A DNA stretch of 17,136 nt from Desulfobulbaceae bacterium (GTDB lineage: Bacteria; Desulfobacterota; Desulfobulbia; Desulfobulbales; Desulfocapsaceae), in NCBI GenBank assembly GCA_030599175.1, contig JAUVON010000022.1, positions 1-17,136 on the forward strand, written 5' to 3'. A program made the position numbers and the translations under genes. The notes below the pieces were generated by a model. That model did not search any database and was not told the DNA's origin. It was given only the letters and a program-made list of their open reading frames with translations. Position 1 is the stretch's first letter; each line of letters begins with the position of its first letter. Positions 1-7,482 of this stretch are shown here, one piece after another.

Positions 1-194
1 AGGATATCTGAGAGCATCTTATCATCGAAAAGTGCTTTTCTCTGGGGGTTAATGAACGGCGCAATCGCCGTATCAATACCATCAAAATGACGATAAAAGG
101 TGTTGCGAAACAGGGCATCAGTTAGACCTCTGATGGGGGCCAGGTAGAGATAAGGATTTATCACATTCGAGTGTGGGCTGGAGTCTGGAGTCAT
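1..194 (-). CDS. dus: tRNA-dihydrouridine synthase, N-terminal part (partial at window edge)
   Basis: Reading the minus strand from the ATG at 194-192 gives 64 open codons that run off the left edge. After a short polar start the protein reads LAPIRGLTDALFRNTF and then DTAIAPFI, which matches the first beta strand and FMN-proximal 'AP..G.TD..fR' signature of the Dus family (TIM-barrel flavoenzymes that reduce uridine to dihydrouridine in tRNA). An in-frame stop lies about 35 bases upstream with no other ATG between, which supports this start, although no clear ribosome binding site is visible. Only the N-terminus is here, so the subfamily (DusA, B or C type) cannot be told. It diverges from cca across a 206-base gap; both genes act on tRNA. 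Family assignment is fairly sure; the substrate position is unknown. Confidence 0.8.
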   Translation of the reverse strand, partial: MTPDSSPHSNVINPYLYLAPIRGLTDALFRNTFYRHFDGIDTAIAPFINPQRKALFDDKMLSDI

Positions 195-273
195 TCTTTG
201 TCGTTTTGATTTAGGCAGAGAGTCAGGTCAAATTCGATGGTATGTGGCAGAGCTATTCTTCTTTACTCTGATA

Positions 274-282
274 TGGTATGAT
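274..282 (+). promoter_or_regulatory. possible extended -10 promoter for the cca transcription unit
   Basis: TGGTATGAT at 274-282 fits the extended -10 pattern TGnTATnnT. No good -35 box lies 17 bases upstream, as is allowed for extended -10 promoters. It would start transcription near 289 and leave a leader of about 110 bases before cca. It is the best candidate in the divergent region 195-400, which otherwise holds only AT-rich sequence and no gene I can support. This is inference from sequence match alone. Confidence 0.35.
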
Positions 283-400
283 CGAGCTTTTTACTGCCTT
301 ACCCCGGAACTTCTGTAATAAAAACAAGAAATCGAGGAAGGTTGGTTAAAATTCCGATTTATTCGAGTTAGACGCCATCAACGTTAATGGAAAACAAAGA

Positions 401-1954
401 GTGTGTAAAGCAAAGCTTCAAAATCTATCGCAGTTTCATGAGTGCTTCCCGGAAAAACTGATCAGGGGTCTTCTTGCGGTCGCAGAAAAGGAAAAGAAAC
501 AGCTCTATGTGGTGGGGGGGACCATTCGGGATCTTCTACTCGGCAAACGATCCAGTGATCTTGACATTACGGTGTCGGAGGGTGCTGGCGGAATTGTCCG
601 CCATCTTATTCGTCAGCTGAAAGGCGGTGCGTTTGTAGATCTTTCCGGATCTGAAGATGAAGCCGCGCGCCTGGTATGGCATAACGTTCAGGTCGATGTT
701 GCCAGCTTCCGAGAAGGTGCCGGGGAAATCGAAGAAGATCTGCAATTGCGCGATTTTACGATTAACAGTATAGGGGTAAAGCTTGAACAATTGATGACTT
801 CTGATGGGTCTATGCAGGTAATCGACCCAACCGGTGGTTTTGCGGATCTGGTTTCCCGCCGCCTGCGCCATTGTCCGTCGGCTTTTACAGCCGACCCGGT
901 GAGAATGCTGCGGGGTTACCGCCTGTATGCAACATTAAACTTTTCTCTTGAGCAAGAGACTGAGCAGGAAATAGAAAAATATGCATCATTGATACATAAG
1001 GTTGCTGCGGAGCGAATCAGATATGAGCTGGATCTGATTTTTGATTCTCGCCGCACCTCCGCCACCCTCTGGGCTATGCATGGGACAGCTCTTCTCGCAG
1101 AACTTCTTCCTGAACTTTATCAGGGAAAAGGCGTGCAGCAGCCTGAGTTTCACCATCTTGATGTGTTTGAGCATAATATGTTTGCACTTGAGATGATGGA
1201 AGACATTATAGCCGACCCCGGAGAATATTTCCCCGGGCTGGCGGACAGGATTGGAGACTATTTAAAAAAGGGTGCGGTTGTCCGGTGGTTGAAGTGGGCA
1301 GCACTGCTGCACGATATCGGCAAACCTGCAACCAGGGGAGAGAGTAGAAAAGAGCATGGACGGGTGACCTTTTATGGCCATGACGAGGCCGGTCGGGAGA
1401 TGTTTTGTCGTTTTGCAGAGAAGATGCGCTGGAGCAACAGGGATAAAGACAATGTTGCGGCCCTTATCGGTATGCATATGCATCCCTTTCATCTCTGTAA
1501 TATTGAGAGAACAGGAGAGGTGACAAAACGTGCTGCATTAAAGATTTGTCAGCGGGCAGGCGACCAACTGCCGGGACTTTTTCTGCTGGCCATGTCTGAC
1601 AGTCTTGCCGGGCGAGGGGAGAAAAAGCCGGAGCAGATGGAAGAGGAAATTGCGGCACTTCTGGATAAGGTGTTGCATATATATGAAGAGAATATCAGAC
1701 CTGTGCTGAGTGGTCCGCGGCTGCTTACAGGAAGAGATCTTATTGATGATTTTGGCCTCCAGTCGGGGCCTCTTTTTTCAATAATTTTTACAAAGCTGGA
1801 GCTGGCCCGGGTGGAAGGTGAGGTGACAACCCGGAGCCAGGCGAAGAGATGGGTAAGTGATTTTCTGCAGAAAGAACAGCAAAGAGTGATGGAGTTGGGC
1901 GGGGAGGGTGCTGCCTCTTGTCAAAGAAAAGTAAATGGACTAAAACGTGCGTAA
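401..1954 (+). CDS. cca: CCA tRNA nucleotidyltransferase / poly(A) polymerase family protein with HD domain
   Basis: This is a class II nucleotidyltransferase of 517 residues that should add or repair the 3' CCA end of tRNAs in the cytoplasm. The head domain shows VVGGTIRDLLLG at 37-48 and the metal-binding pair D53/D55 in SSDLDIT, then RDFTINS (the NTP-site 'RDFTiNa' motif) and DPVRMLRGYR of the neck. A C-terminal HD phosphohydrolase domain begins at ALLHDIGKPATRGE (H304-D305). Sequence alone cannot separate full CCA-adding enzymes from CC- or A-adding ones or from poly(A) polymerase; a single-gene CCA enzyme is my first choice. The start is a GTG with no clear Shine-Dalgarno; the frame is open upstream only to about 350 and holds no other usual start codon. 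The end overlaps rlmE by 8 bases, so the two are probably translationally coupled. Confidence 0.88.
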   Translation: MCKAKLQNLSQFHECFPEKLIRGLLAVAEKEKKQLYVVGGTIRDLLLGKRSSDLDITVSEGAGGIVRHLIRQLKGGAFVDLSGSEDEAARLVWHNVQVDVASFREGAGEIEEDLQLRDFTINSIGVKLEQLMTSDGSMQVIDPTGGFADLVSRRLRHCPSAFTADPVRMLRGYRLYATLNFSLEQETEQEIEKYASLIHKVAAERIRYELDLIFDSRRTSATLWAMHGTALLAELLPELYQGKGVQQPEFHHLDVFEHNMFALEMMEDIIADPGEYFPGLADRIGDYLKKGAVVRWLKWAALLHDIGKPATRGESRKEHGRVTFYGHDEAGREMFCRFAEKMRWSNRDKDNVAALIGMHMHPFHLCNIERTGEVTKRAALKICQRAGDQLPGLFLLAMSDSLAGRGEKKPEQMEEEIAALLDKVLHIYEENIRPVLSGPRLLTGRDLIDDFGLQSGPLFSIIFTKLELARVEGEVTTRSQAKRWVSDFLQKEQQRVMELGGEGAASCQRKVNGLKRA

Positions 1955-2546
1955 AGTAAACGATTTTTACTCTAAAAAGGCAAAGAAAGAAAAATATCCC
2001 GCTCGGTCAATATATAAGCTGGAAGAGGCTCAGGAAAAGTATAAGTTTATACGTCGTGGAGACAGTGTACTTGATCTTGGGTGTTATCCGGGAAGCTGGT
2101 CTCTTTACGCATCTGAAATTGTGGGACCGAAAGGGGTTGTGGTTGGAGTGGACCTGCAGCAGGCAGACTGCAGCCCGAGAGGTGAAGGCGGCACTATTCA
2201 CTGGCTTTGTCAGGATATTATGGAGCCGGAGCTGATACCCCTGATACGTAAAATTCGTCCGGCATTCAGGGTTCTGGTTTCAGATCTTGCACCAAATACA
2301 TCGGGGAATCGATGGGTGGACGCTCAGAAATCTCTTGATCTTGTGCATGCAACACTTACCCTGGCTGAGCAGCTTTTGCTTAACAAAGGGCATTATATCT
2401 GTAAAGTATTCCAGGGAGAAGACTTTCCCTATTTTGTAAAAGATGTAAAAAAGAGATTTGAAATGGTTAAGGTGATTAAACCAAAAAGTTCGCGGGTCGA
2501 GAGCCGAGAAGTTTTTGTTCTCGGTATGAAATATAAGAAGATTTAA
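1947..2546 (+). CDS. rlmE: 23S rRNA 2'-O-ribose methyltransferase RlmE (FtsJ/RrmJ)
   Basis: A 199-residue RrmJ/FtsJ-family SAM-dependent methyltransferase that modifies the 2'-OH of a uridine in the A-loop of 23S rRNA (U2552 in E. coli numbering), a late step in large-subunit assembly. The SAM-binding motif I is VLDLGCYPGSWS near 41-52. The K-D-K-E catalytic tetrad is intact: K24 in SIYKLEE, D113 in SDLAPN, K153 in YICKVFQG and E188 in SREVF. Length is usual for the family. The GTG start lies inside the last codons of cca (8-base overlap); an ATG just upstream in the same frame runs into a stop at once, so GTG is the only reasonable start. yebC follows after 30 bases. Confidence 0.93.
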   Translation: MRKVNDFYSKKAKKEKYPARSIYKLEEAQEKYKFIRRGDSVLDLGCYPGSWSLYASEIVGPKGVVVGVDLQQADCSPRGEGGTIHWLCQDIMEPELIPLIRKIRPAFRVLVSDLAPNTSGNRWVDAQKSLDLVHATLTLAEQLLLNKGHYICKVFQGEDFPYFVKDVKKRFEMVKVIKPKSSRVESREVFVLGMKYKKI

Positions 2547-2576
2547 GATATTATCATTATTCAACAGGTAGAAAAT

Positions 2577-3326
2577 ATGTCAGGACACTCTAAATGGTCA
2601 ACGATTAAGAGAAAAAAAGGCGCAAATGATGCAAGGAGAGGGAAGATTTTCACCCGCCTGATTAAAGAGATCACGGTAGCTGCAAGAGGTGGTGGTGGCG
2701 ATCCTGAAGGCAATCCGAGACTCCGCGCAGCCATAGCATCGGCCAAAACTGAAAACATGCCAAAGGATAATATTGCCAGAGCAATTAAGAAAGGCACCGG
2801 TGAGATAGCAGGGGAAGTGTATGACGAAATCCTGTACGAAGGGTACGGTCCCGGTGGTGTTGCCGTCCTTGTAGAATGTATGACTGATAATCGTAACAGG
2901 ACCGTTGCCGATGTCCGTCATTACTTTACCAAGAGTAACGGCAACCTGGGTGAGTCGGGCTGTGTTGCCTGGATGTTTGAAAAAAAAGGGCTTATCCTGG
3001 TTGACAAGGAAGGAGTTTCGGAAGAAGATTTGATGGATCATGCCCTTGAAGCTGGAGCAGAGGATATAATTGAAGAGGAGGGCGAATTCCAGATTCTTAC
3101 GGCTCCTGAAGAACTGAACGATGTGCGCACCGGGCTGGAGGAAGTCGGAGTGGCTTTTCTGGAGACTTCAGTCTCGATGATTCCCAAAAATACGGTCGAT
3201 GTAGCGGATGAGAAGGTGGCACGTTCTCTTTTAAAGCTCCTGGAAAATCTGGAAGATCATGATGATGTTCAGAGTGTGCACGCCAACTTTGATATCGATG
3301 ATGAGCTAATGGAGCAGTTGTCGTAA
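2577..3326 (+). CDS. yebC: YebC/TACO1-family protein (transcription and translation factor)
   Basis: A full-length (249 residues) YebC-type protein. The N-terminus [19 protein letters not shown] and the following [12 protein letters not shown] and [18 protein letters not shown] blocks are the family hallmarks; the middle carries [11 protein letters not shown] and TDNRNRT. Family members are DNA-binding regulators in some bacteria, and YebC/TACO1 proteins have also been tied to translation through difficult proline-rich stretches; which role applies here cannot be read from sequence. It sits directly before ruvC, a linkage common in many bacteria, and is probably cotranscribed with ruvCAB. Start ATG has an AGGTAG-like site a few bases upstream. 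Confidence 0.93.
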   Translation: MSGHSKWSTIKRKKGANDARRGKIFTRLIKEITVAARGGGGDPEGNPRLRAAIASAKTENMPKDNIARAIKKGTGEIAGEVYDEILYEGYGPGGVAVLVECMTDNRNRTVADVRHYFTKSNGNLGESGCVAWMFEKKGLILVDKEGVSEEDLMDHALEAGAEDIIEEEGEFQILTAPEELNDVRTGLEEVGVAFLETSVSMIPKNTVDVADEKVARSLLKLLENLEDHDDVQSVHANFDIDDELMEQLS

Positions 3327-3354
3327 CTAAGTTCTCGGAGAGCATCTTAGCAGC

Positions 3355-3828
3355 ATGGAACGAATTATTGGTGTTGATCCCGGCAGCAGGATTACAGGTT
3401 ATGGAGTGATTGATGCGGACCAGGGATCTCTGAATTATGTTGCCTGTGGGGTGGTGAAAACGACTCCGCAATACTCCTTTGCCCACCGTCTCAATGAGAT
3501 TTTTGAAGGAATCAACGAGGTTATCCAGATTCACAATCCGGTAATTGCAGCTGTTGAGGATGTCTTTCTGGCAACTAATCCCAGATCCGCGTTAAAGCTG
3601 GGACATGCCCGCGGGGCAGCAGTGGTGGCTGCTATGCAGAACGGTCTTGCAGTGTTTGATTATAGTGCAAGGGCTGTAAAGAAGGCGGTGGCGGGTTACG
3701 GGCAGGCCGAAAAATCACAGGTGCAGCATATGGTAAAGGTGCTTTTGGGGCTTTCGGGTTCACCCAGTTCGGATGCTGCCGATGCCTTGGCTGTGGCGAT
3801 ATGCCATGCTAATCAGTTCCACATATGA
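3355..3828 (+). CDS. ruvC: crossover junction endodeoxyribonuclease RuvC
   Basis: The RNase H-fold resolvase that cuts Holliday junctions in the RuvABC complex. At 157 residues it is near the short end of the family range. The four acidic metal ligands are all present: D8 in IIGVDPGSRITGYG, E68 in VEDVF, and D140 and D143 in SSDAADALAVAICH. The block ATNPRSALKLGHARGAA matches the family core after the second catalytic acid. It starts 28 bases after yebC, with a GGAGAG stretch about 13 bases before the ATG, somewhat far for a ribosome binding site. A 169-base gap holding a hairpin repeat separates it from ruvA, while ruvA and ruvB overlap. Confidence 0.94.
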   Translation: MERIIGVDPGSRITGYGVIDADQGSLNYVACGVVKTTPQYSFAHRLNEIFEGINEVIQIHNPVIAAVEDVFLATNPRSALKLGHARGAAVVAAMQNGLAVFDYSARAVKKAVAGYGQAEKSQVQHMVKVLLGLSGSPSSDAADALAVAICHANQFHI

Positions 3829-3880
3829 TGGCGTGCTAAAAAATAAAAAGAGAAACCAACGCAAAATCTATATTCTCTCA

Positions 3881-3944
3881 CCACAGAGAGCACAGAGGAC
3901 ACAGAGAGAAGAATTATTTTTTGCCTTCTCTGTGCTCTCTGTGG
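3881..3944. repeat. interspersed-type inverted repeat (hairpin) with 9-base internal period
   Basis: The arm at 3881-3897 (CCACAGAGAGCACAGAG) is perfectly complementary to 3928-3944, giving a 17-bp stem with a 30-base loop. The left arm also repeats CACAGAG at 3882, 3891 and 3900, an exact 9-base period. It lies between ruvC and ruvA, where no gene is seen. From general familiarity, CACAGAG-type palindromes of this kind recur in many environmental bacterial genomes, so this is probably one copy of a dispersed REP/MITE-like element. It is not a standard terminator since no T-run follows the stem directly (the right arm is followed by TTGAAACC). It could still act on transcript stability or partly insulate ruvAB from ruvC. 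Confidence 0.75.
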
Positions 3945-3997
3945 TTGAAACCTTTCTTGTTTTTATGACAAAAGTTCAGGACTAAGGTACTAATCAA

Positions 3998-4621
3998 GTG
4001 ATTGCAGCATTGACAGGCAAGGTTTTTTCCAAGAGTACTGACAGGGCAGTTATTGATGTCTCGGGGGTGGGCTATGAAGTTTTTCTCTCAACGGATAATG
4101 TAGTCCGGATGCCCGACAAGGGTGAAGATATTCTCCTTTACATCCATACCAACGTTCGTGAAGACGCCCTGACACTTTTTGGTTTTCTGGAAGAAGAGGA
4201 AAAAGAACTCTTTCTTATCCTGAAAACGGTTTCCGGCATTGGCCCTAAACTGGCACTTGCCATGCTCTCAGGGCTGAGGGTAAGTGATCTGTGTCGGGCA
4301 ATTACAGCCGGGGATATAAAGACATTGACAACCCTTCAGGGTGTGGGAAAAAAAACAGCGGAACGTGTCTGTGTTGACCTTAAGGAGAAGGTTGGACATC
4401 TCTCTATTGATTCACTCGCCACGTCCGGCACTCTTCAGCCTGTTGCACCGGCCTTGGGATCTGCTGTGGCCGATGCTCTGTCCGCTTTGACAAACCTTGG
4501 TTATTCTGATCCAGTTGCCAGAGAGTCGCTGGTTTCAGTAAAAAAACGCATGGGCCAGGAGAGTTTTGATGAATTAGGTGTTGAGGATCTCATCCGTGAG
4601 GCGTTGAGGACGCTAGTATGA
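3998..4621 (+). CDS. ruvA: Holliday junction branch migration protein RuvA
   Basis: A 207-residue RuvA, the tetrameric junction-binding platform that loads RuvB hexamers. The N-terminal OB-fold domain (about 1-63) begins MIAALTGKV and holds DVSGVGYEV. Two helix-hairpin-helix motifs follow: [13 protein letters not shown] from residue 78 and [12 protein letters not shown] from 113. The small C-terminal domain that contacts RuvB is seen as [16 protein letters not shown] and the final [10 protein letters not shown]. The start is GTG, with AAGG about 10 bases upstream. The last bases overlap the ruvB start as ATGA (4 bases), a sign of translational coupling. Confidence 0.94.
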   Translation: MIAALTGKVFSKSTDRAVIDVSGVGYEVFLSTDNVVRMPDKGEDILLYIHTNVREDALTLFGFLEEEEKELFLILKTVSGIGPKLALAMLSGLRVSDLCRAITAGDIKTLTTLQGVGKKTAERVCVDLKEKVGHLSIDSLATSGTLQPVAPALGSAVADALSALTNLGYSDPVARESLVSVKKRMGQESFDELGVEDLIREALRTLV

Positions 4622-5679
4622 ATATTGAAGAAGACATTACCGCCGACAGCCGCCTGGTGAGTCCGGAGCCCATAGTTCGCGAGCCTGCAAATGATAGTGG
4701 GATCAGGCCTAAAAGGCTTGATGACTATATCGGCCAGGAGACTTTGAGGAAAAGTCTGAGGATTTTTATACAGGCAGCAATAGGCAGGGGAAAACCCCTG
4801 GATCATGTGCTTTTTCACGGTTTTCCAGGTCTTGGCAAAACAACACTTTCTTATATAATAGCAAATGAGATGGGCGCCGGTATTAAGGTCACCTCGGGGC
4901 CTGTCATTGAAAAACAGGGGGATCTTGCGGCGATTCTTACCAGTCTGCAGGAGGGAGATGTCCTTTTTATCGATGAGATTCACCGTCTTAATCATGTGGT
5001 CGAGGAAGTGCTCTATCCGGCAATGGAGGATTATCAGCTTGATCTTATTATCGGACAGGGGCCGGGTGCCCGGTCGGTGAAGATGGATCTGCCAAGATTT
5101 ACGCTGGTTGGAGCTACAACCAGAACAGGGCTGCTCACTCCGCCTTTGCGGGACCGTTTTGGCGTTATTCTCCGCCTTGAATTCTACTCTCCTGAAGAAT
5201 TGGTGAGCATAGTACATCGGTCTGCTGGAATTCTAGGAATGAAAATTGATCAGTCAGGGGCTCTGGAGCTTGGTCGGCGATCCCGCGGTACCCCAAGAAT
5301 TGCTAATCGGCTGCTGAGGCGGGTGAGAGATTTTGCTGAGGTTGGCAAACATGAGGTTGTCGACAGAGAAGTTGCCAATGAAGCACTTGATCTCCTCGGG
5401 GTCGATCAGTTTGGCCTGGATGATATGGATCGTCGGATTATGTTGTCAATAATTGATAAGTTTCAGGGTGGGCCCATCGGGCTCGATACCCTTGCAACTG
5501 TGGTCTGTGAGGAGAAGAATACCCTGGAAGATGTATATGAACCGTTTTTAATCCAGTCCGGTTTCCTGAAACGCACCCCCAGGGGGCGTGTTGCGACGGC
5601 AACGGCGTATGACCATTTTGGCAGAAAAATGGTTCGTCAGGCTGGGACCGGGATGCAGCAGTCTCTTTTTGACGAGTGA
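4618..5679 (+). CDS. ruvB: Holliday junction branch migration ATPase RuvB
   Basis: A full-length (353 residues) AAA+ motor that drives branch migration with RuvA. Seen in order: the N-terminal [11 protein letters not shown] box, Walker [10 protein letters not shown] at 68-76 (Phe where Pro is more usual), Walker B DEIH at 119-122, sensor 1 GATTRTG at 165-171, the arginine-finger block PLRDRFG at 176-182, sensor 2 region [15 protein letters not shown], and the C-terminal winged helix ending TPRGRVAT. It follows ruvA with a 4-base overlap and is the last gene of its transcription unit, as shown by the terminator just after it. Confidence 0.95.
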   Translation: MNIEEDITADSRLVSPEPIVREPANDSGIRPKRLDDYIGQETLRKSLRIFIQAAIGRGKPLDHVLFHGFPGLGKTTLSYIIANEMGAGIKVTSGPVIEKQGDLAAILTSLQEGDVLFIDEIHRLNHVVEEVLYPAMEDYQLDLIIGQGPGARSVKMDLPRFTLVGATTRTGLLTPPLRDRFGVILRLEFYSPEELVSIVHRSAGILGMKIDQSGALELGRRSRGTPRIANRLLRRVRDFAEVGKHEVVDREVANEALDLLGVDQFGLDDMDRRIMLSIIDKFQGGPIGLDTLATVVCEEKNTLEDVYEPFLIQSGFLKRTPRGRVATATAYDHFGRKMVRQAGTGMQQSLFDE

Positions 5680-5705
5680 TAGCGTTGTAAAAAATCTTTC
5701 CTTTT

Positions 5706-5750
5706 AAACAGGCAGGCTGAGCCAATTCAGTCTGCCTGTTTTTGTTTCTT
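5706..5750 (+). terminator. rho-independent terminator after ruvB
   Basis: The arms at 5706-5720 (AAACAGGCAGGCTGA) and 5727-5741 (TCAGTCTGCCTGTTT) pair over 15 bp with a single G-U wobble and a 6-base loop, followed by TTGTTTCTT. It starts 26 bases after the ruvB stop and should close the cca-to-ruvB transcription unit. The A-rich left flank may let it work in both directions. Confidence 0.85.
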
Positions 5751-6003
5751 CCTGAAGCATAGATATTCATTCCCCACTTTTCACCACTTCTGTAATTTAT
5801 CTCCTTTTACAATATTCTTATAAATGAGTTAATAGTATGTTGTTACAGTCAGTTGCAGACTTGCTGCGTGGCATTCCGTCATGTTCCCTTTCCTTCCTTT
5901 TGTTGACCATGTTGTATCCTTGTGCTTGTGGTACACTCTATATTGTATCTTTTTGGTGTTTGATATCTGTGCCTTATCTACTTGAAGTTACAACTATTTT
6001 TTC
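5751..6003. other. non-coding control region upstream of mraZ
   Basis: Together with the terminator, promoter and operator entries, this covers a stretch of over 400 bases between ruvB and the mraZ start with no gene I can support. The open frame at 5837-6031 (64 codons) has a T-rich, low-complexity composition and no ribosome binding site. The region is AT- and T-rich. It contains the inverted box at 5773-5788 and a weak second promoter-like element (TGGTACACT at 5929-5937, an extended -10 without a good -35). Confidence 0.6.
5773..5788 (-). promoter_or_regulatory. inverted upstream copy of the MraZ box pair
   Basis: CCCACTTTTCACCACT is the exact reverse complement of AGTGGTGAAAAGTGGG at 6042-6057, the first part of the putative MraZ operator. 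The match stops at exactly 16 bp on both sides. Read on the minus strand it gives TGGTG and TGGGG 10 bases apart, the same box pair. A perfect 16-bp match over a non-coding gap this short is very unlikely by chance. It may be a second operator site allowing looping, or the outer end of a small inserted element. Confidence 0.6.
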
Positions 6004-6004
6004 C

Positions 6005-6032
6005 TTGACACATCGATGCTCTCTGTTATAAA
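6005..6032 (+). promoter_or_regulatory. sigma70-type promoter of the dcw cluster (Pmra)
   Basis: TTGACA at 6005-6010 is a perfect -35 box; TATAAA at 6027-6032 is a good -10 box with a 16-base spacer. Transcription would begin near 6039, directly in front of the GG-box array and about 65 bases before the chosen mraZ start. This is the layout known for mraZ promoters, where MraZ binds repeats just downstream of the start point. Confidence 0.8.
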
Positions 6033-6043
6033 AGGAATGATAG

Positions 6044-6098
6044 TGGTGAAAAGTGGGTAGGTTGGGTGTTTGGTGGTTGATCCAGGTGAAAGGGGGAC
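6044..6098 (+). promoter_or_regulatory. putative MraZ operator: GG boxes in 10-base register
   Basis: At exact 10-base steps one reads TGGTG (6044), TGGGT (6054), GGGTG (6064), TGGTT (6074), AGGTG (6084) and GGGAC (6094): GG is kept at the second and third position six times in a row. MraZ of E. coli is known to bind TGGGN direct repeats with 5-base spacers (10-base period) in its own promoter region. The last boxes merge into the mraZ ribosome binding site. The first two boxes are the strongest; the rest are degenerate, so true site number is uncertain. Confidence 0.65.
6091..6097 (+). promoter_or_regulatory. ribosome binding site that sets the mraZ start
   Basis: AGGGGGA at 6091-6097 lies 6 bases before the GTG at 6104. 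It decides in favour of this start over in-frame GTGs at 6053 and 6086, of which 6053 would translate through the operator boxes. Confidence 0.65.
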
Positions 6099-6103
6099 AT
6101 TGG

Positions 6104-6559
6104 GTGATCAGAGATCGGTTTCGAAGCAGAACGGAGCATACTTTGGACGCGAAAGGGAGATTGAATTTCCCCAGTCGGTTTCGAGAGGTGCTACGTCAAT
6201 GTGATTCGGAAATCCTCATGGTGGCACCATGGAACAAGCATTTACGCGCATATCCTGTAGCAGAATGGGAGGCTCTGGAAACGAAATTGCTGACCCAGGG
6301 AGGAGAGCAGCCGGGGATTGCAAGTTTTGTCAGATATGTAGTGGGCGGTGTTACCGAATGTGTACCTGATAAGCAGGGAAGAATTCGGTTGCCTGCTGAT
6401 TTACGTGCTGATGCTGATTTGAAAAAAGAAATTGTTCTGACAGGGATGCTGGATTGGGTGGAAATCTGGGATAAGGGCGTATGGCACGTCGAAAACCGGA
6501 CAACCCGTGACAACTTTGAGAACCATGAAGAAAGCCTTGCGAAAATGGGTATTTTTTGA
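6104..6559 (+). CDS. mraZ: transcriptional regulator MraZ
   Basis: The first gene of the dcw cluster and its regulator: an AbrB/MazE-like double-domain protein that forms ring oligomers and binds repeats in its own promoter. From the GTG at 6104 it has 151 residues, the usual family size. Both repeats of the fold are visible: TEHTLDAKGRLNFPSRFRE near the N-terminus and VTECVPDKQGRIRLPADLR in the second half, each with the conserved D-x-K/Q-GR signature. A longer reading from 6053 adds 17 codons with no likeness to the family and is rejected. The stop overlaps the rsmH ATG by one base. Autoregulation through the boxes directly upstream is likely from the layout and from what is known in E. coli. 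Confidence 0.93.
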   Translation: MIRDRFRSRTEHTLDAKGRLNFPSRFREVLRQCDSEILMVAPWNKHLRAYPVAEWEALETKLLTQGGEQPGIASFVRYVVGGVTECVPDKQGRIRLPADLRADADLKKEIVLTGMLDWVEIWDKGVWHVENRTTRDNFENHEESLAKMGIF

Positions 6560-7482
6560 TGGTTTCAGGTTCAGATATTGAACAGATCCACACCTCTGTA
6601 CTTCTAGAAGAAACACTCGAATTTTTAAATCCCAGATCTGGTGGGGTGTACGTGGATGGTACTCTTGGATTGGGAGGACATTCTTCCTCAATTCTTAAGC
6701 GATCAGCACCTGATGGCAAGGTATTTGCCTTTGAATGGGATGAAACTGCAATAGAGCTGGCGAGAGCACGTCTGTCACCATATAAAGATCGCCTGCAGAT
6801 AATACGACGAAATTTTGCAGAAATCTCGGAGGGGTTGAAGGAAGAGGGAGTGACTGGGGTTGATGGCTTGCTGGTAGATGTAGGGCTCTCTTCCCTGCAG
6901 CTTGATATGGGTGATCGGGGATTCAGTTTTCAGCGGGATGAAATTCTTGATATGCGGATGGATAACAGGAGAAAAATAACCGCACACTCTATTCTGGCAA
7001 CTTGTTCCCAAAGGGAACTTGCAGACATTTTTTTTTATTATGGTGAGGAGCGTCAAGCCAGACCCATTGCCTCAGCAATAGTTGAATCCAGAGCCAGCGA
7101 ACCCGTCAGAACAACGAAGCAACTGGTAACGATTGTGGCAAGGGCAGTACCCAAAAGGTTCCATCCCGGCAGGATTCATGTGGCAACTAAAGTTTTTCAG
7201 GCTCTGAGGATTGCTGTTAATACGGAATTGGAGAATCTAGCGAAGGTACTGGATGACGGTGTTGCCTATCTTAAACCCGGTGCGAGGTTTTGTGTGATTT
7301 CATTTCATTCTCTCGAGGATCGGGTAGTGAAAGCAAAATTTAAAAGCAATAAAGAGCTGAATGTTCTCACATCCAAACCGATTATGGCTTCATCTGAAGA
7401 AATTATCGCAAATAAAAGGTCTCGCAGTGCTCGGTTGAGGGTCGCAGAGAAAAAAGAGAATACAACAAGGAGGGATATATGA
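6559..7482 (+). CDS. rsmH: 16S rRNA (cytosine-1402-N4)-methyltransferase RsmH (MraW)
   Basis: A 307-residue SAM-dependent methyltransferase that modifies C1402 in the decoding centre of 16S rRNA. Seen are the opening HTSVLLEETLEFL, the SAM motif VDGTLGLGGHS, the acidic FEWDE block, the core VDVGLSSLQLDMGDRGFSF with DMRMD, and the C-terminal FHSLEDRVVK followed by a basic tail with RSRSARLRVAEK. I take the ATG at 6559, which overlaps the mraZ stop (TGATG), over the TTG one codon upstream. It overlaps ftsL by 4 bases (ATGA). The gene sits second in nearly all dcw clusters. Confidence 0.95.
   Translation: MVSGSDIEQIHTSVLLEETLEFLNPRSGGVYVDGTLGLGGHSSSILKRSAPDGKVFAFEWDETAIELARARLSPYKDRLQIIRRNFAEISEGLKEEGVTGVDGLLVDVGLSSLQLDMGDRGFSFQRDEILDMRMDNRRKITAHSILATCSQRELADIFFYYGEERQARPIASAIVESRASEPVRTTKQLVTIVARAVPKRFHPGRIHVATKVFQALRIAVNTELENLAKVLDDGVAYLKPGARFCVISFHSLEDRVVKAKFKSNKELNVLTSKPIMASSEEIIANKRSRSARLRVAEKKENTTRRDI

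Noticed and set aside
3773..3985. A 70-codon frame over the ruvC end and the hairpin repeat
   Set aside because: It begins inside ruvC in another frame and runs through the repeat; no ribosome binding site and no recognisable protein.
4501..5217. A 238-codon open frame on the minus strand across ruvA/ruvB
   Set aside because: It is fully antisense to well-defined ruvA and ruvB, its translation shows no recognisable domain, and the frame is open because of codon bias in the real genes.
5837..6031. A 64-codon plus-strand frame in the ruvB-mraZ gap
   Set aside because: No ribosome binding site, T-rich low-complexity composition, and it overlaps the strong promoter at 6005-6032; the hydrophobic translation follows from T-rich DNA.
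6053..6103. A longer mraZ starting at GTG 6053
   Set aside because: The added 17 codons translate the operator boxes, match nothing in the family, and the AGGGGGA ribosome binding site serves the GTG at 6104.
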